Positions 13,147 to 24,232 are shown, numbered from the stretch's first letter. The stretch: 47,500 nt of DNA from Glandiceps talaboti (GCF_964340395.1 NC_135552.1:3043017-3090516), one strand, 5' to 3'. The notes: generated by a model from the letters alone, not told the origin. Numbers and translations are program-made.

Positions 13147-13561
13147 ACTGAGTCCAAAATACATTGACCATTCCAAATGGTCAATTTCATGGTCATTATA
13201 TGCACAAAAAAGTGGAAATAGGCTATTTTTCTTCACCATTTTGTGCATAATATGGGTGATTTTTAAGGTCTGTGGCTGGAAATTTCAGCCAACCACTGAG
13301 ACCTATGAACCATCTCTGGTTTGTGGCTTGAAATTCCAGCCAACCTCAGAGACCTATGAACCAGTGATAGTTCGTAGCTGGAAATTCCAGCCAACATCAG
13401 ACACTTATGAACCATCTCTGGTTTGTGGCTGGAAATTCCAGCCAACATCAGACATTTATGAACCATCTCTGGTGAAAATGAGAACAAATCTGTCAAAAAC
13501 CTATTAACTTTTAAGGTGGGTCATTATGTCTTGGAAAAGGTCAATGTATTTTGGACTCAGT
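13147..13561. mobile_element. Harbinger-like MITE (415 bp, TAA target duplication)
   Basis: Perfect inverted termini begin ACTGAGTCCAAAATACATTG on the left (13147-13169) and their reverse complement closes the element at 13539-13561. Both ends are flanked by TAA (13144-13146 and 13562-13564), the 3-bp TWA duplication expected for PIF/Harbinger transposons. There is no transposase, so it is non-autonomous. The interior contains a 51-bp tandem repeat. Superfamily assignment rests only on the target duplication and inverted ends. Confidence 0.7.
13264..13476. repeat. 51-bp minisatellite inside the MITE
   Basis: About four copies of a 51-bp unit (CTGGAAATTCCAGCCAAC...). Each unit contains the palindrome CTGGAAATTCCAG. 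Because 51 is a multiple of three, both strands stay open with a 17-residue periodic peptide (WKFQPTSETYEP on plus, LAGISSHKPEMVH on minus). I judge it non-coding because it lies in a MITE. Confidence 0.85.
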
Positions 13562-13566
13562 TAATA

Positions 13567-14227
13567 TATAAAACGTATCTTCAAAAAGGTTTAATCTAGA
13601 TTTTCCAAGTCCCAAATTTCATTATACATACATATCTGGACAGGAATTATGTTGTATTTGAAACCAGTGGAAAACTGACAAATGCCAACCAATAGAAAAT
13701 ATTATGTCAACAGACAGGCAGACATTGAGTTAAAAAGTGGACTTCATTCAGAAATTCTAAATGAATACAAAAGGAAAAAAATGACATGGGCAAGGGATTT
13801 ACAAAACTTAAACCCTTTCATTTAGTGTTTTCTGACAAATGATTTTGTCATCTATGGCCAAGATATAGAACATTCCTTTTTGAAGAGAAACCAATCTAAA
13901 CCAAATATATATTGCAAATAGTTTGATACAGATGGTACACAAGCAATGTATGGCCAATGACAAATTGAAAATACTTATAAATAGACAGAAAACAACTAAT
14001 GTTTCAAATAGTTTTTACAGGTTGATAAATACTACATGGGATATGAAGCTTGTATCGAGTATTGAAATATTCAGACATGAAACAAAAACCATTTTTAGAT
14101 ATGATATGACGTGATAAAATTATAAAACAAAATATGAGATTTTTGACAACTTTAATTTTGTTTGTTTTTACTGTGGTGTGGTAGAGTTTATTTAATTACA
14201 ATTTATGTTCTTGAGTACTTGTCGTCT
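13567..14227. other. AT-rich intergenic stretch, no feature seen
   Basis: No repeat, exon or RNA gene recognised. The small open frame at 13923-14114 has no supporting feature. Confidence 0.5.
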
Positions 14228-14331
14228 CATAATCAAAGTGAATACTGTTCGTAATATTCAAAGTGAATACTATGCTTAATATTCAAAGTGAATACTTTAC
14301 GTAATATTCAAAGTGAATACTATACGTAATA
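14228..14331. repeat. 25-bp tandem repeat, 4 copies
   Basis: Four copies of a 25-bp unit containing ATTCAAAGTGAATAC, an interrupted palindrome. The spacing of CAAAGTG is 25 bp. Confidence 0.85.
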
Positions 14332-14334
14332 TGT

Positions 14335-14545
14335 TTTACATCACAAACATTGTGTATTGCATCACTAGTTTTGTGCATTACATCACAAATGCTGTGCACT
14401 ATGTTACTTGTATTGTTTTACATCACAGATTTTGTGCATTCATGATTTGATTACATTGTGTCACTAGTTTTGTGTATTACATCACAGATTTTGTGTTTTG
14501 TCACATTGTGTCACTAGTTTTGTGCATTTCATCACTTGTTTTTAG
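14335..14545. repeat. Degenerate TTACATCAC/TCACTAG repeat
   Basis: Diverged units with TTACATCACA, TGCATCACTAGTTTTGTG and similar, clearly related to the homogeneous 40-bp array at 15487-17215. The two are separated by a dispersed repeat copy (14571-15287), suggesting an insertion near the edge of an older array. Confidence 0.75.
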
Positions 14546-14570
14546 CACAACTGAAGTGATAAGGTTCATT

Positions 14571-15287
14571 AGTGCTATAGCATGGTGTGGTGTCTGTCGG
14601 TCTGTTGTCTGTCGGTGTGTGTGTGTGTGTATGTGTGTGTGGACGACTTAAACTCAAAAACCGCCAGACCGATTGCCTTTGTATGTGGTGGGGAGATAAC
14701 TTTTGGTGTCTAGTTGGGAAATTGTTCAAAGCAGACTGATCGCATCTCAGGTATGTGATTTGGGTCAAAAAATGTCATTTTTGGTATAAACAAAAAAAAA
14801 CAAAAAAAACAAACAAAAAACTTAAACTCATAAACTACTGGGCAATTTGGTCTGAAATTTGGTGGGAGTGTTCTTAGGGGTGTCTAAACTACGATTTGTT
14901 CATGACATGATTTCATATGTAATATGCAAATTAGGGCTAAAAATGTGTCTTTTTTGGTCAAAAACCTATAATTCCAAACCTACTGAGCAGATTGGGTTGA
15001 AACTTAATGGGGATGCATCTGGGGGTGTGTATATATGAAGAAATATTAAGCATATAATCATCTCATCAGTGATATGCAAATTAGGTGTAAAAATGTGAAT
15101 TTTGGTCAAAAATTTATATCTCAAAAAGTACTTTGTCAATGAGACTGAAACTTGGTGAAATGTTTCTAGAAGTGTTATTTGCAGATTTTCTCAAACATTT
15201 TGACACAATTGGCCCTAGCAACCACAATCACACCGTTAGCAACTACCAAATGGCAGTATATTTTGGTCAAATAACAACATTATCTGG
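14571..15287 (+). mobile_element. Microsatellite-headed dispersed repeat, copy A
   Basis: Starts GTGCTATAG, followed by GTCTGTCGG and (GT)n, then CTTAAACTCAAAAACCGCC, and continues through ATGCAAATTAGG blocks to TGGCAGTATATTTTGGTCAAAT. A second copy lies at 18893-19544 in the same orientation. No open frame, long inverted end or poly(A) tail is evident, so its class is undecided (SINE-like, or a non-autonomous DNA or Helitron-type repeat). Confidence 0.8.
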
Positions 15288-15486
15288 TATATTCAGCATA
15301 TGAACACCTATACCTAGCATGGATCAGTATGCGGGTAAATATTTTTAAAAACTACAGTTTTGCTACAACGCCATTGGGGCTATTTTTGTGTATTGTGGTA
15401 CATGGCTTCTTTATGTTTATCACCTGTTGTGTAAGTTGATCTTTATTGTGTGTATTTTATTTATTGTTTTGGTGGCTAAATTTATC
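15288..15486. other. Spacer between dispersed repeat and 40-bp array
   Basis: Short AT-rich stretch with no recognised feature. It grades into the array via TATCACCTGTTGTG-like diverged units. Confidence 0.4.
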
Positions 15487-17215
15487 TTGTGTACTACATA
15501 ACTAACCTGTGTGTTACATCACTAGATTGTATACTACATAACTAATCTGTGTGTTACATCACTAGATTGTATACTACATAACTAATCTGTGTGTTACATC
15601 ACTAGTTTGTGTACTACATAACTAATCTGTGTGTTACATCACTAGTTTGTGTACTACATAACTAATCTGTGTGTTACATCACTAGATTGTGTACTACGTA
15701 ACTAATCTGTGTGTTACATCACTAGTTTGTGTACTACATAACTAATCTGTGTGTTACATCACTAGTTTGTGTACTACATAACTAATCTGTGTGTTACATC
15801 ACTAGTTTGTGTACTACATAACTGATCTATGTGTTACATCACTAGATTGTGTACTACATAACTAATCTGTGTGTTACATCACTAGATTGTGTACTACATA
15901 ACTAATCTGTGTGTTACATCACTAGTTTGTGTACTACATAACTAATCTGTGTGTTACATCACTAGTTTGTGTACTACATAACTAATCTGTGTGTTACATC
16001 ACTAGATTGTGTACTACATAACTAATCTGTGTGTTACATCACTAGTTTGTGTACTACATAACTGATCTATGTGTTACATCACTAGTTTGTGTACTACATA
16101 ACTAATCTGTGTGTTACATCACTAGATTGTGTACTACATAACTAATCTGTGTGTTACATCACTAGTTTGTGTACTACATAACTAATCTGTGTGTTACATC
16201 ACTAGATTGTGTACTACGTAACTAATCTGTGTGTTACATCACTAGATTGTGTACTACATAACTGATCTATGTGTTACATCACTAGATTGTGTACTACATA
16301 ACTGATTTATGTGTTACATCACTAGATTGTGTACTACATAACTAATCTATGTGTTACATCACTAGATTGTGTACTACATAACTGATTTATGTGTTACATC
16401 ACTAGATTGTGTACTACATAACTAATCTGTGTGTTACATCACTAGATTGTGTACTACATAACTAATCTGTGTGTTACATCACTAGATTGTGTTCTACATA
16501 ACTGATCTATGTGTTACATCACTAGTTTGTGTACTACATAACTGATCTATGTGTTACATCACTAGATTGTGTACTACATAACTGATTTATGTGTTACATC
16601 ACTAGTTTGTGTACTACATAACTGATCTATGTGTTACATCACTAGATTGTGTACTACATAACTAATCTGTGTGTTACATCACTAGTTTGTGTACTACATA
16701 ACTGATCTATGTGTTACATCACTAGATTGTGTTCTACATAACTGATCTATGTGTTACATCACTAGTTTGTGTACTACATAACTGATCTATGTGTTACATC
16801 ACTAGATTGTGTACTACATAACTGATTTATGTGTTACATCACTAGTTTGTGTACTACATAACTGATCTATGTGTTACATCACTAGATTGTGTACTACATA
16901 ACTAATCTGTGTGTTACATCACTAGATTGTGTTCTACATAACTGATTTATGTGTTACATCACTAGTTTGTGTACTACATAACTAATCTGTGTGTTACATC
17001 ACTAGTTTGTGTACTACATAACTAATCTGTGTGTTACATCACTAGATTGTGTACTACATAACTGATCTATGTGTTACATCACTAGATTGTGTACTACATA
17101 ACTAATCTGTGTGTTACATCACTAGTTTGTGTTCTACATAACTAATCTGTGTGTTACATCACTAGTTTGTGTTCTACATAACTGATCTGTGTGTTACATC
17201 ACTGGTTTTGTGTAT
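15487..17215. repeat. 40-bp minisatellite, about 43 copies
   Basis: Unit GTGTACTACATAACTAATCT then GTGTGTTACATCACTAGATT, exactly 40 bp and remarkably free of indels. Two main sub-types (AACTAATCTGTG and AACTGATCTATG) are interspersed. A rare GTGTTCTACATA variant is found at about 16491, 16731 and 16931, and the blocks after 16491 and 16731 are the same for about 180 bp, a 240-bp (six-unit) higher-order repeat. Confidence 0.97.
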
Positions 17216-17772
17216 CACATCACTGGTTTTTGTGAACTTCAGTTGAAGTAACTTTAATTTCAACACATCTCAGACTTGACAGTTGTCATGGAAACACCAT
17301 CCAGAAGACAACAAATTTATAACTGAAACTTTTCTAGAATGTAAAATGTAGTAAATTTGGAGCTGTCTAATTAGTATTGCAAACTAATTTTTTCTGACAT
17401 AATATGTAATAGAGTGATTGTATTCATATCATATCTAATTTGCCAAAAATATGGAGAGGGTATATAATAAATGTTGCAGAAATTTCACAGCTATTTTTGT
17501 AGATTCCATGAAAGTGAATTCTTGGTAACGATGTATTTTGTGATTGTATTTACAATGACACTTAGCTTTAAATAATGGAACAAATCAATATGAATGTTTC
17601 TGAATGTGATGTATATTTATGTAAATTTGATAATAATTATAACAAAGTGACTGATACTGTATGTAAAGTGTCCTTAGAGCATAACTAGAAGAAATCATAT
17701 TTTTTGTAGGAATGATATGTTTGACAAATATTTTGCAAATAAAGTTTCAGTCCTAACCCATTCTGTGAAACT
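17216..17772. other. AT-rich stretch with an AATAAA at 17738
   Basis: No exon recognised. TTTTGCAAATAAAGTTTCAG around 17733-17752 contains AATAAA at 17738-17743 and could be a distal plus-strand poly(A) signal, but nothing ties it to PGAP3, whose stop is 6.5 kb upstream. Confidence 0.4.
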
Positions 17773-18390
17773 ATTTGTCTCTGTATTCATGGCAATGCAG
17801 CTGACAGTGTCTCTGTATTCATGGCAATACTGCTGTATTCATGGCAATACAGCTGACAGTGTCTCTGTATTCATGGCAATGTAACTGACAGTCTCTCTGT
17901 ATTCATGGCAATGCAGCTGACAGTGTCTCTGTATTCATGGCAATGTAACTGACAGTCTCTCTGTATTCATGGCAATGCAGCTGACAGTGTCTCTGTATTC
18001 ATGGCAATGTAACTGACAGTCTCTCTGTATTCATGGCAATGCAGCTGACAGTGTCTCTGTATTCATGGCAATACTGCTGTATTCATGGCAATACAGCTGA
18101 CAGTGTCTCTGTATTCATGGCAATGTAACTGACAGTCTCTCTGTATTCATGGCAATGCAGCTGACAGTGTCTCTGTATTCATGGCAATACAGCTCACAGT
18201 GTCTGTGTTCATGGCAATGCAGCCCACAGTGTCTCTGTATTCATGGCAATAGCAGCTGACAGTGTCTCTGTATTCATGGCAATGTAACTGACAGTGTCTC
18301 TGTATTCATGGCAATACAGCTCACAGTGTCTGTGTTCATGGCAATGCAGCCCACAGTGTCTCTGTATTCATGGCAATAGCAGCTGACAGT
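17773..18390. repeat. 32-bp minisatellite with 64-bp higher-order period
   Basis: About 19 copies of CTCTGTATTCATGGCAAT plus GCAGCTGACAGTGT. In the left part units ending GCAGCTGACAGTGT alternate with units ending GTAACTGACAGTCT, giving a 64-bp dimer. Shortened units (ACTGCTGTATTCATGG) and CTCACAGTGTCTGTGTTC units also recur as blocks. Confidence 0.95.
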
Positions 18391-18892
18391 GGGACAAGTC
18401 TTAGGCACACAACAATATTGATACCTCTCTAATACAAGACATTCCTATTACCCACCTTATTTACTTGTCATTTTCACAAGCCATATCATATCATATGTAT
18501 ATTTTAATTTATACAACAAAACTATTATTATCATGTCTTGGACTGTACCCTATAATTGTAGTTCACCATGATGTTACAAGAAGGCTCCCCACATGGGGGA
18601 GGGGGACGGGCTAAAATCAATGCATGACATGACGAATGTATTATGACTGCACCTGAGGTAAACACAAATGTACGGTCTTATGACTTTCACCTACAGGGCT
18701 AGACCCAGCCAACCAATCAGAAGTCTGGGATTGTTGTACATGCAGATTATAAGCCATTTATAACATATGAATACATTCTAATTCTCAAACAAAGGAATTT
18801 CTAAATTTTTAGCATGCAACAAATTATGCAAAACTAAGTATAAGACAGTGGCTACAAATCAAATGGAATCGTCATTTTCAGCTCAGTTCAGT
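18391..18892. other. Unique-looking intergenic sequence, no gene
   Basis: No supported feature apart from a short GC-rich patch near 18580-18612 (CACATGGGGGAGGGGGACGGG) and a CCAATCAG motif near 18713. Confidence 0.4.
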
Positions 18893-19544
18893 TGTGCTAT
18901 AGGGATTGCCCGGCGTCTGTCTGTCTGTGTGTGTGTGTGTGTGTGTAAACAACTTAAAGTCAAAAACTGCTGAACCGATTGCCATGATATTTGGTGGGTC
19001 CATTACCTTGGGTGTCTAGTTGGGAAATTGTTCAAATCAAAATGATCGCATCACAGGTGTGTGATTTGGGTCAAAAAATGATATTTTTGGTCAAAAAACT
19101 TAAACTCAGAAACTATTGGGCAGATTGGTGCGAAATTTGGTGGGAATATTCTTAAGGGGGTATAAAGTAAGATTTGTTCATGACATGATGATTCCATCAG
19201 TAATGTGCAAATTAGGGCTAAAAATGTGTCATCTTGGTTAAAAATCTATAATTCCAAAACTACTGAGCAGATTGGGCTGAAATTTAATGGGAATGTATCT
19301 AGGGATGTATGGACAAAGAAATATTAAGCATACAATGATTCCATGAGTGATATGCAAATTAGGTGTAAAAATGTTCCATTTTGATCAAAAATTTTTATCT
19401 CAAAAAGTACTTGGTCAATGAGTCTGAAACTTGGTGAGATGTTTCTGAAAGTGTTATTCTGCAGATTTTCTTCAAACCCATGGCCACGCCCTTATCAACA
19501 ACCAAATGGCAGTATATTTTGGGTAAATAACAACATCATCTGGT
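18893..19544 (+). mobile_element. Microsatellite-headed dispersed repeat, copy B
   Basis: Same order of blocks as 14571-15287: GTGCTATAGGG, GTCTGTCTG(TG)n, AACTTAAAGTCAAAAACTGC, GTGCAAATTAGGGC, ATGCAAATTAGGTG and TGGCAGTATATTTTGGG. By eye the copies are clearly homologous with scattered substitutions and small indels. The right end runs directly into a foldback element at about 19547. Confidence 0.8.
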
Positions 19545-19546
19545 AG

Positions 19547-20270
19547 GCATCACGGATTCACTTCGTCCCATTTTCAACTCGTCCCATTTCAACTCGCCCC
19601 AATTTCAACTCGCCCCATTTTCAACTCGCCCCATTTTTAACTCGTCCCAACAACACTAGGAAACGTTTATAAATCTAAACGATAAGTGGACTCGAAGTAC
19701 GGGGACCGAAAGATTTACACGATTTTACCTACGTAGCCAGTTGAAGCGTAGCAAATGTAACATTTCGTAGCAGAAAGTGGTGTGGGTTTTGGCTAAGTGT
19801 TTGGTAGATCTAGAACTTATACTAGCACAACAACTTTCCTCAGTCATGGAATATCACTTTTCAAACTTTTAGGACTTAATGTTTACAACCCAAATAAGAA
19901 ATAATAATGATAATAACCAGGGAGAATATTAGTGACTGACATGCGCACGACTTCCGCGCGTACGGGTTTTGGAGACGTGTCTCTTCTCCCTAGTTACTTT
20001 AACCATGGATGTATTAGTGCTCACTAATACATCCATGCTTTAACGCAACTAAGTATGTGTTTACAGTGCAAGTGGTACTTTATTAGTGGAATACAAGATA
20101 CCACATACCCTCCAAACTGAGTACTACTAGCTTCGATTTCATATAAATTATATTGTAAAGAGTTGGGGCGAGTTGAAAATGGGGCGAATTGAAATTGGGA
20201 CGAGTTGAAAATTGGATGAGTTGAGTGGGACGAGTTGAAAAGGGACGAGTTGATCCGTCACCGGCATCAC
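19547..20270. mobile_element. Small foldback element with tandem-repeat arms
   Basis: The left arm (about 19560-19650) is five to six copies of a 16-17-bp unit AACTCGTCCCATTTTC. The right arm (about 20159-20250) is the same unit inverted (GGGACGAGTTGAAAAT). Outer sequences GGATTCACTTCGTCCC and GGACGAGTTGATCCGTCACC are imperfect inverted ends, flanked by an 8-bp direct repeat GGCATCAC (19547-19554 and about 20263-20270). An 8-bp duplication would fit hAT-type insertion. No transposase is present in the roughly 510-bp interior. Confidence 0.65.
20004..20037. repeat. Perfect 16-bp inverted repeat (2-nt spacer)
   Basis: CATGGATGTATTAGTG at 20004-20019 is followed by CT and its exact reverse complement at 20022-20037. 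It lies inside the small foldback element and is not flanked by a U-tract, so it is not an obvious terminator. Confidence 0.9.
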
Positions 20271-20910
20271 GTTATCTTGAAGAGTCAGCATTTCCCATGT
20301 CCAATGAGGAGACACAACATATCTAAGTCTGTTTGATTTAGGTTCACAAGTGTTGTCGCGTGATCAGAGTAGTAATATCAAGAAAATGACAACATAAACT
20401 GCCAGTTCCTTAAAACCCAATCATAGCGGGGAAGTATGTCATTCTCAATGAATTGTTCTCTACATAGTTTACTTTTGATCGTTTGTTGTTTGGCGTCGTC
20501 TATTATTTGTTCTCAGTTCTCAAGATCTTGTTTCTTTTCTACTTCGTCTTGTTTATCAGAAACTTCTGTCTGTTTCTGTTCAAATACTGTCTTCCATTTG
20601 TTCAATTCGTCATTTTTTAAAACAATAACTTGTTCACTATTCGCTGTTGAATGAAAAGAAATTAATCATACATGAATATGGGTTGTCTTTTGACGAGTAA
20701 TACATTACTCTATAGGTGAGCGCGCATAGCTGCGGCATTTGTTTTGAGTGAATTTGCGTTTATTTCAGTGAGTATTTATGAGGCCTAAAAAAATTGTTTG
20801 GTTCCGGTTACCCAATCCCACCTAGTTTTTCACTGCCGACCCCGAAAGAAAAAAATCGCGTCTCGCAAGAAATAGTATATCCGGAAACTGACATCAACTT
20901 AAAAAGACAC
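20271..20910. other. Interval without a supported gene
   Basis: A short minus-strand frame (20643 down to a stop at 20513-20515) encodes a Lys/Glu/Gln-rich, coiled-coil-like peptide and is preceded by TTTCATTCAACAG, which resembles a 3' splice site. It is about 42 codons and unsupported otherwise. No repeat was recognised. Confidence 0.3.
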
Positions 20911-23733
20911 AGTGTATGGCGTAGAATGCCTGCCAATATTCGAAAATACAATACTGCAATGACTATATGCAATACTGCAATGACTATATGCAATACTACA
21001 ATGACTATATGCAATACTGCAATGACTATATGCGATATGACTATATGAGATGACTATATGCGATATGACTACATGAGGTGACTACATGCGATATGACTAC
21101 ATGCGATGTGACTACATGAGATGACTACATGCGATATGACTACATGAGATGACTACATGCGATATGACTACATGAGGTGACTACATGCGATGTGACTACA
21201 TGAGATGACTACATGCGATATGACTACATGAGATGACTACATGCGACATGACTACATGAGATGACTATATGCAATACTGCGATGATGACATGATATGCGG
21301 CGATTTTGTAATGACGTTATGCCATTCGTAGATTATTCAATACGCATAATACGAGTATTGATATGAAACAGGCTAGGGAGTACTCCTCAGCATGTTGCAC
21401 CGTTGCACGTGGTAAGAGTGGACCATTTGATATCCTGGGGGGGGGGCTTGGAAGATTTTGGGGGAAAAAAGATGCCAAATGGATTTGCTTGAAAAAAAAA
21501 TCCGGATATGAGAGGGTTATGGAAAAAAAAGATGGACCACTGCTGCTAGAAAAAAAATGTCTTGGCAGGGAAATGGTGCACAGGTTCGAGTATACTGTTC
21601 AAATTGCTCGTACCTCTCCAACCAGGACACTTGTCAAATCATGACAAACAGTTTCAAACACATGTCAGGGACCAGTCAGTTTCGTTAGCCTGTGGTACAT
21701 ATAATATTTGTTCTTGTCTCTGTTTCTTTCATAAATGGTTTAAATATTACTTCATGTAAGGGTTCAAACATAACTATACATAAAAAATATACATATAATA
21801 CATGTATTACCTAGCTACAACACTAGTTACAGAACATGCCATGTAAGTGTTTGGCTGTTTCACAATCAGTGCTTCACTTATCTTACACTTTGGGGCAAAA
21901 GTGAACTTGAAGGTTTTGTAATGGTAACCTTCATACTATTGGATAGTTTATAAAAGAACTTAATCTAAATTGTTCTAGTCTCTTCAGTATGAATTTGTCA
22001 AAAGGGATGATATACTTCCTATTTCAGACACTACATGTATCGACACCACAACTCAAATTCAAGTTTATATTGTACACTAGGTATGACCTCCTAAAGTGCT
22101 CTAACACATCAGTAACTTTACTATAAATGCAATATCAATGACCCTATACCAATGTTACAGGCCCACTTTTATAACATGGAAAACTTATGTAAAAAGTTAT
22201 ATTTACTTTAGCTTTTCGAAGTTTGGCAATATATATCTCAGAGGCTATGAATAACCTAAAAATCGCCTAAATAGAAACAAAAAACTGCAGATCTGGCGGG
22301 GGGGGGCCCTTGGACTCCATCACCCCAGAGGCCACTCATTCGTTAAACCAACAATAAGATTCACCAAAATTGGTAAAAAAAAACTTAAAAAGCTTCTAGG
22401 GGAGATCCCCTAGGACCCCCCCCCCCATAAGAGGTAGACATGTCCAAGCCTCAAATCAAAGTTCTTCCCTCCACCTCTTACTGTCAAGATGCTATGAAAT
22501 TTTATTTCAAAAATGTTTCAACCATGTGTAGTTGCTTTTTACATGTTAGAGCTGTCTTGTAAAGCTTGCAAATTATTGTCTGAAAGTGTCTGTGAATAGC
22601 CTAAACATTGCTTGAGAAGTAAAAAAAACCTCGAGGGCTTCTAGGGGGACCCCCGAGAACCCCCCGTAAGAGGTAGACATGTTCCAGTCTCAAATCAAAG
22701 TTCTTTCCTCCAACTCTTACTGTCAAGATGCTATGAAACTTTATTTCAAAAATGTTTCAACCTCACAGAGTTGCTTTTTACATGTTAGAGCTGTCTTGTA
22801 AAATTTGTAAATTATTGTCTGAAAGTGTCTGTGAATAGCCTAAACATTGCCTTTAGAAGTAAAAATCATCCAGGCCGTTTTCTAGGGGGAGACCCGCTAG
22901 AACCCCCCCCCCCCCATTCACAGACACTCGCACAAGAGGTGGACATATCCCAGTCTCAAAGCTCTTCCCTCTACAACTTACTGTCAGATGCTATGAAACT
23001 TTATTCAGGGGGGGGGGGGTCAGTGACTTTTTGTCGGCCGAATGGAAAAAAAACACTGACACCCCCCCCCCCCCATCCACCAATCTGGAGAAACTGACCG
23101 GTCTATCTGAATGTTTGAGCTCACCAATCAAGTTTCCGATTTGTATTTTCAGTGTGTCACCATACCATGGCATGCTTATTTAATTGAAAATCAAACATGT
23201 ATGAAATATGTAGTTTTTTTAAATATAATATGTGTGTGATAGAACAGCATCTTTTTACTCTCTCTATTACCGTGTGCCAAAACCAAACAGAAAAGTGTGG
23301 CAACAAATGTAGGTGTTCAACATTGACGTAAAAAAAATCCGGATATCTCAAAGAAGCAAAGAAAAAAAAAGTTGCCAGCATAGGAAAAGGAGAAAAAAAT
23401 AATTCTCAGGCAAGCAGGTGGGAAAAAAAATAATGACTCTCCACCAATCTTCCAAGCCCCCCAGGATATCGAATGGTCTACCCCTTATGCATATTGAATA
23501 ATCTACGAATGGCATAACGTCATTACAAAATCGCCGCATATCATGTCATCATATCGCATCGCAGTATTGCATGTAGTCATCTAATGTAGTCATATCGCAT
23601 GTAGTCATCTCATGTAGTCACATCGCATGTAGTCACCTCATGTAGTCATATCGCATGTAGTCATCTCATGTAGTCATATCGCATGTAGTCACCTCATGTA
23701 GTCATATCGCATGTAGTCATCTCATGTAGTCAT
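20911..23733. mobile_element. Large foldback element, copy 1 (right end truncated)
   Basis: The left arm starts near GTGTATGGCGTAGAATGCC, contains ATTCGAAAATACAATACTGC, then a tandem array of GACTACATGCGATAT/GACTACATGAGAT sub-units (about 20950-21270), then GGCGATTTTGTAATGACG and the CGTAGATTATTCAATA block, reaching GATATCCTGGGG near 21434. The right arm (about 23440-23733) is the reverse complement in the same order but stops inside the tandem array and lacks the GCCTGCC terminus. Arms are about 500 bp (left) and 300 bp (right). No transposase is visible in the interior, which carries poly-G/poly-C and A-runs. Closely similar to 42513-45225. Confidence 0.85.
22435..22960. repeat. 239-bp direct repeat inside foldback copy 1
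   Basis: TAGACATG at 22435 and 22674 start two long similar units (CTCAAATCAAAGTTCTTCC..., ATGTTAGAGCTGTC..., AGTGTCTGTGAATAGCC) with a partial third unit from about 22927. Each junction has a C-rich tract (AGAACCCCCC). The second foldback copy has one unit fewer. Confidence 0.8.
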
Positions 23734-24126
23734 GTGTGTCATTTAGATTTATTGTCATGTGTGCATCATTCGCCTTGTGTGTGCGTCATTTATAGTCACG
23801 AGCACAGGGCACGTATTATTGCTTAGATTGCCGCCCTGGATCGCCGTTTTCTTAGGAAAATATCGTACGAATCCTGCTGCTACAAATGTGTCAATCTCTA
23901 AAGTAGCGGAAATGTTTTTTCCTTACTTACAGGTAGGAATATATAGTCAAAAGGTTGTTATATCTAGTCTGTAGACCAGGAAAACAACAATCTAAGAAAT
24001 ATTACACGCCCCTGTGGTCATACGTGCATTACTTGCCTTATGTGTGTCATTTATTTCCATACGCTAGTCATTTGCCATAAGATGTGTGTCATTTGCTCTT
24101 ACGCATACATAATTAATTTTGTGTGT
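23734..24126. other. Interval rich in GTGTGTCATTT motifs
   Basis: Diverged repeats of GTGTGTCATTT/ATTTGCC recur between 23740 and 24130, but there is no clean period. No gene supported. Confidence 0.4.
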
Positions 24127-24136
24127 CACTTACGTT

Positions 24137-24232
24137 AGACTGTAAGATACGTCCTGACGTTCCGCCCTCACCGGCGTGGGAGGGGTTGGCTGAAGTGTGA
24201 GGGCGCCCCATCACGGCGTACCTTACAGACTA
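24137..24232. mobile_element. 96-bp hairpin element with 10-bp flanking direct repeat
   Basis: AGACTGTAAGATACG at the left end pairs with the reverse complement of CGTACCTTACAGACT at the right end, and GCCCTCAC/GTGAGGGC extends the stem towards a GC-rich loop. The direct repeat CACTTACGTT lies on both sides (24127-24136 and 24233-24242). The 9-10-bp duplication suggests a Mutator-type non-autonomous element. It is much more GC-rich than its surroundings. Confidence 0.7.

Noticed and set aside
13241-13507. 88-codon frame with 17-residue repeats as a possible repeat protein
   Set aside because: It is open on both strands because the unit is 51 bp, and it lies inside a MITE with clear termini.
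21363-21644. 93-codon frame in the foldback interior (and its counterpart near 43057-43379)
   Set aside because: The frame is not preserved between the two element copies because of A-run and G-run length changes.
24137-24232. tRNA or other structured RNA gene
   Set aside because: The fold is a single long hairpin with flanking direct repeats and lacks tRNA arms or a T-loop GTTCRA pattern, so it fits a MITE better.
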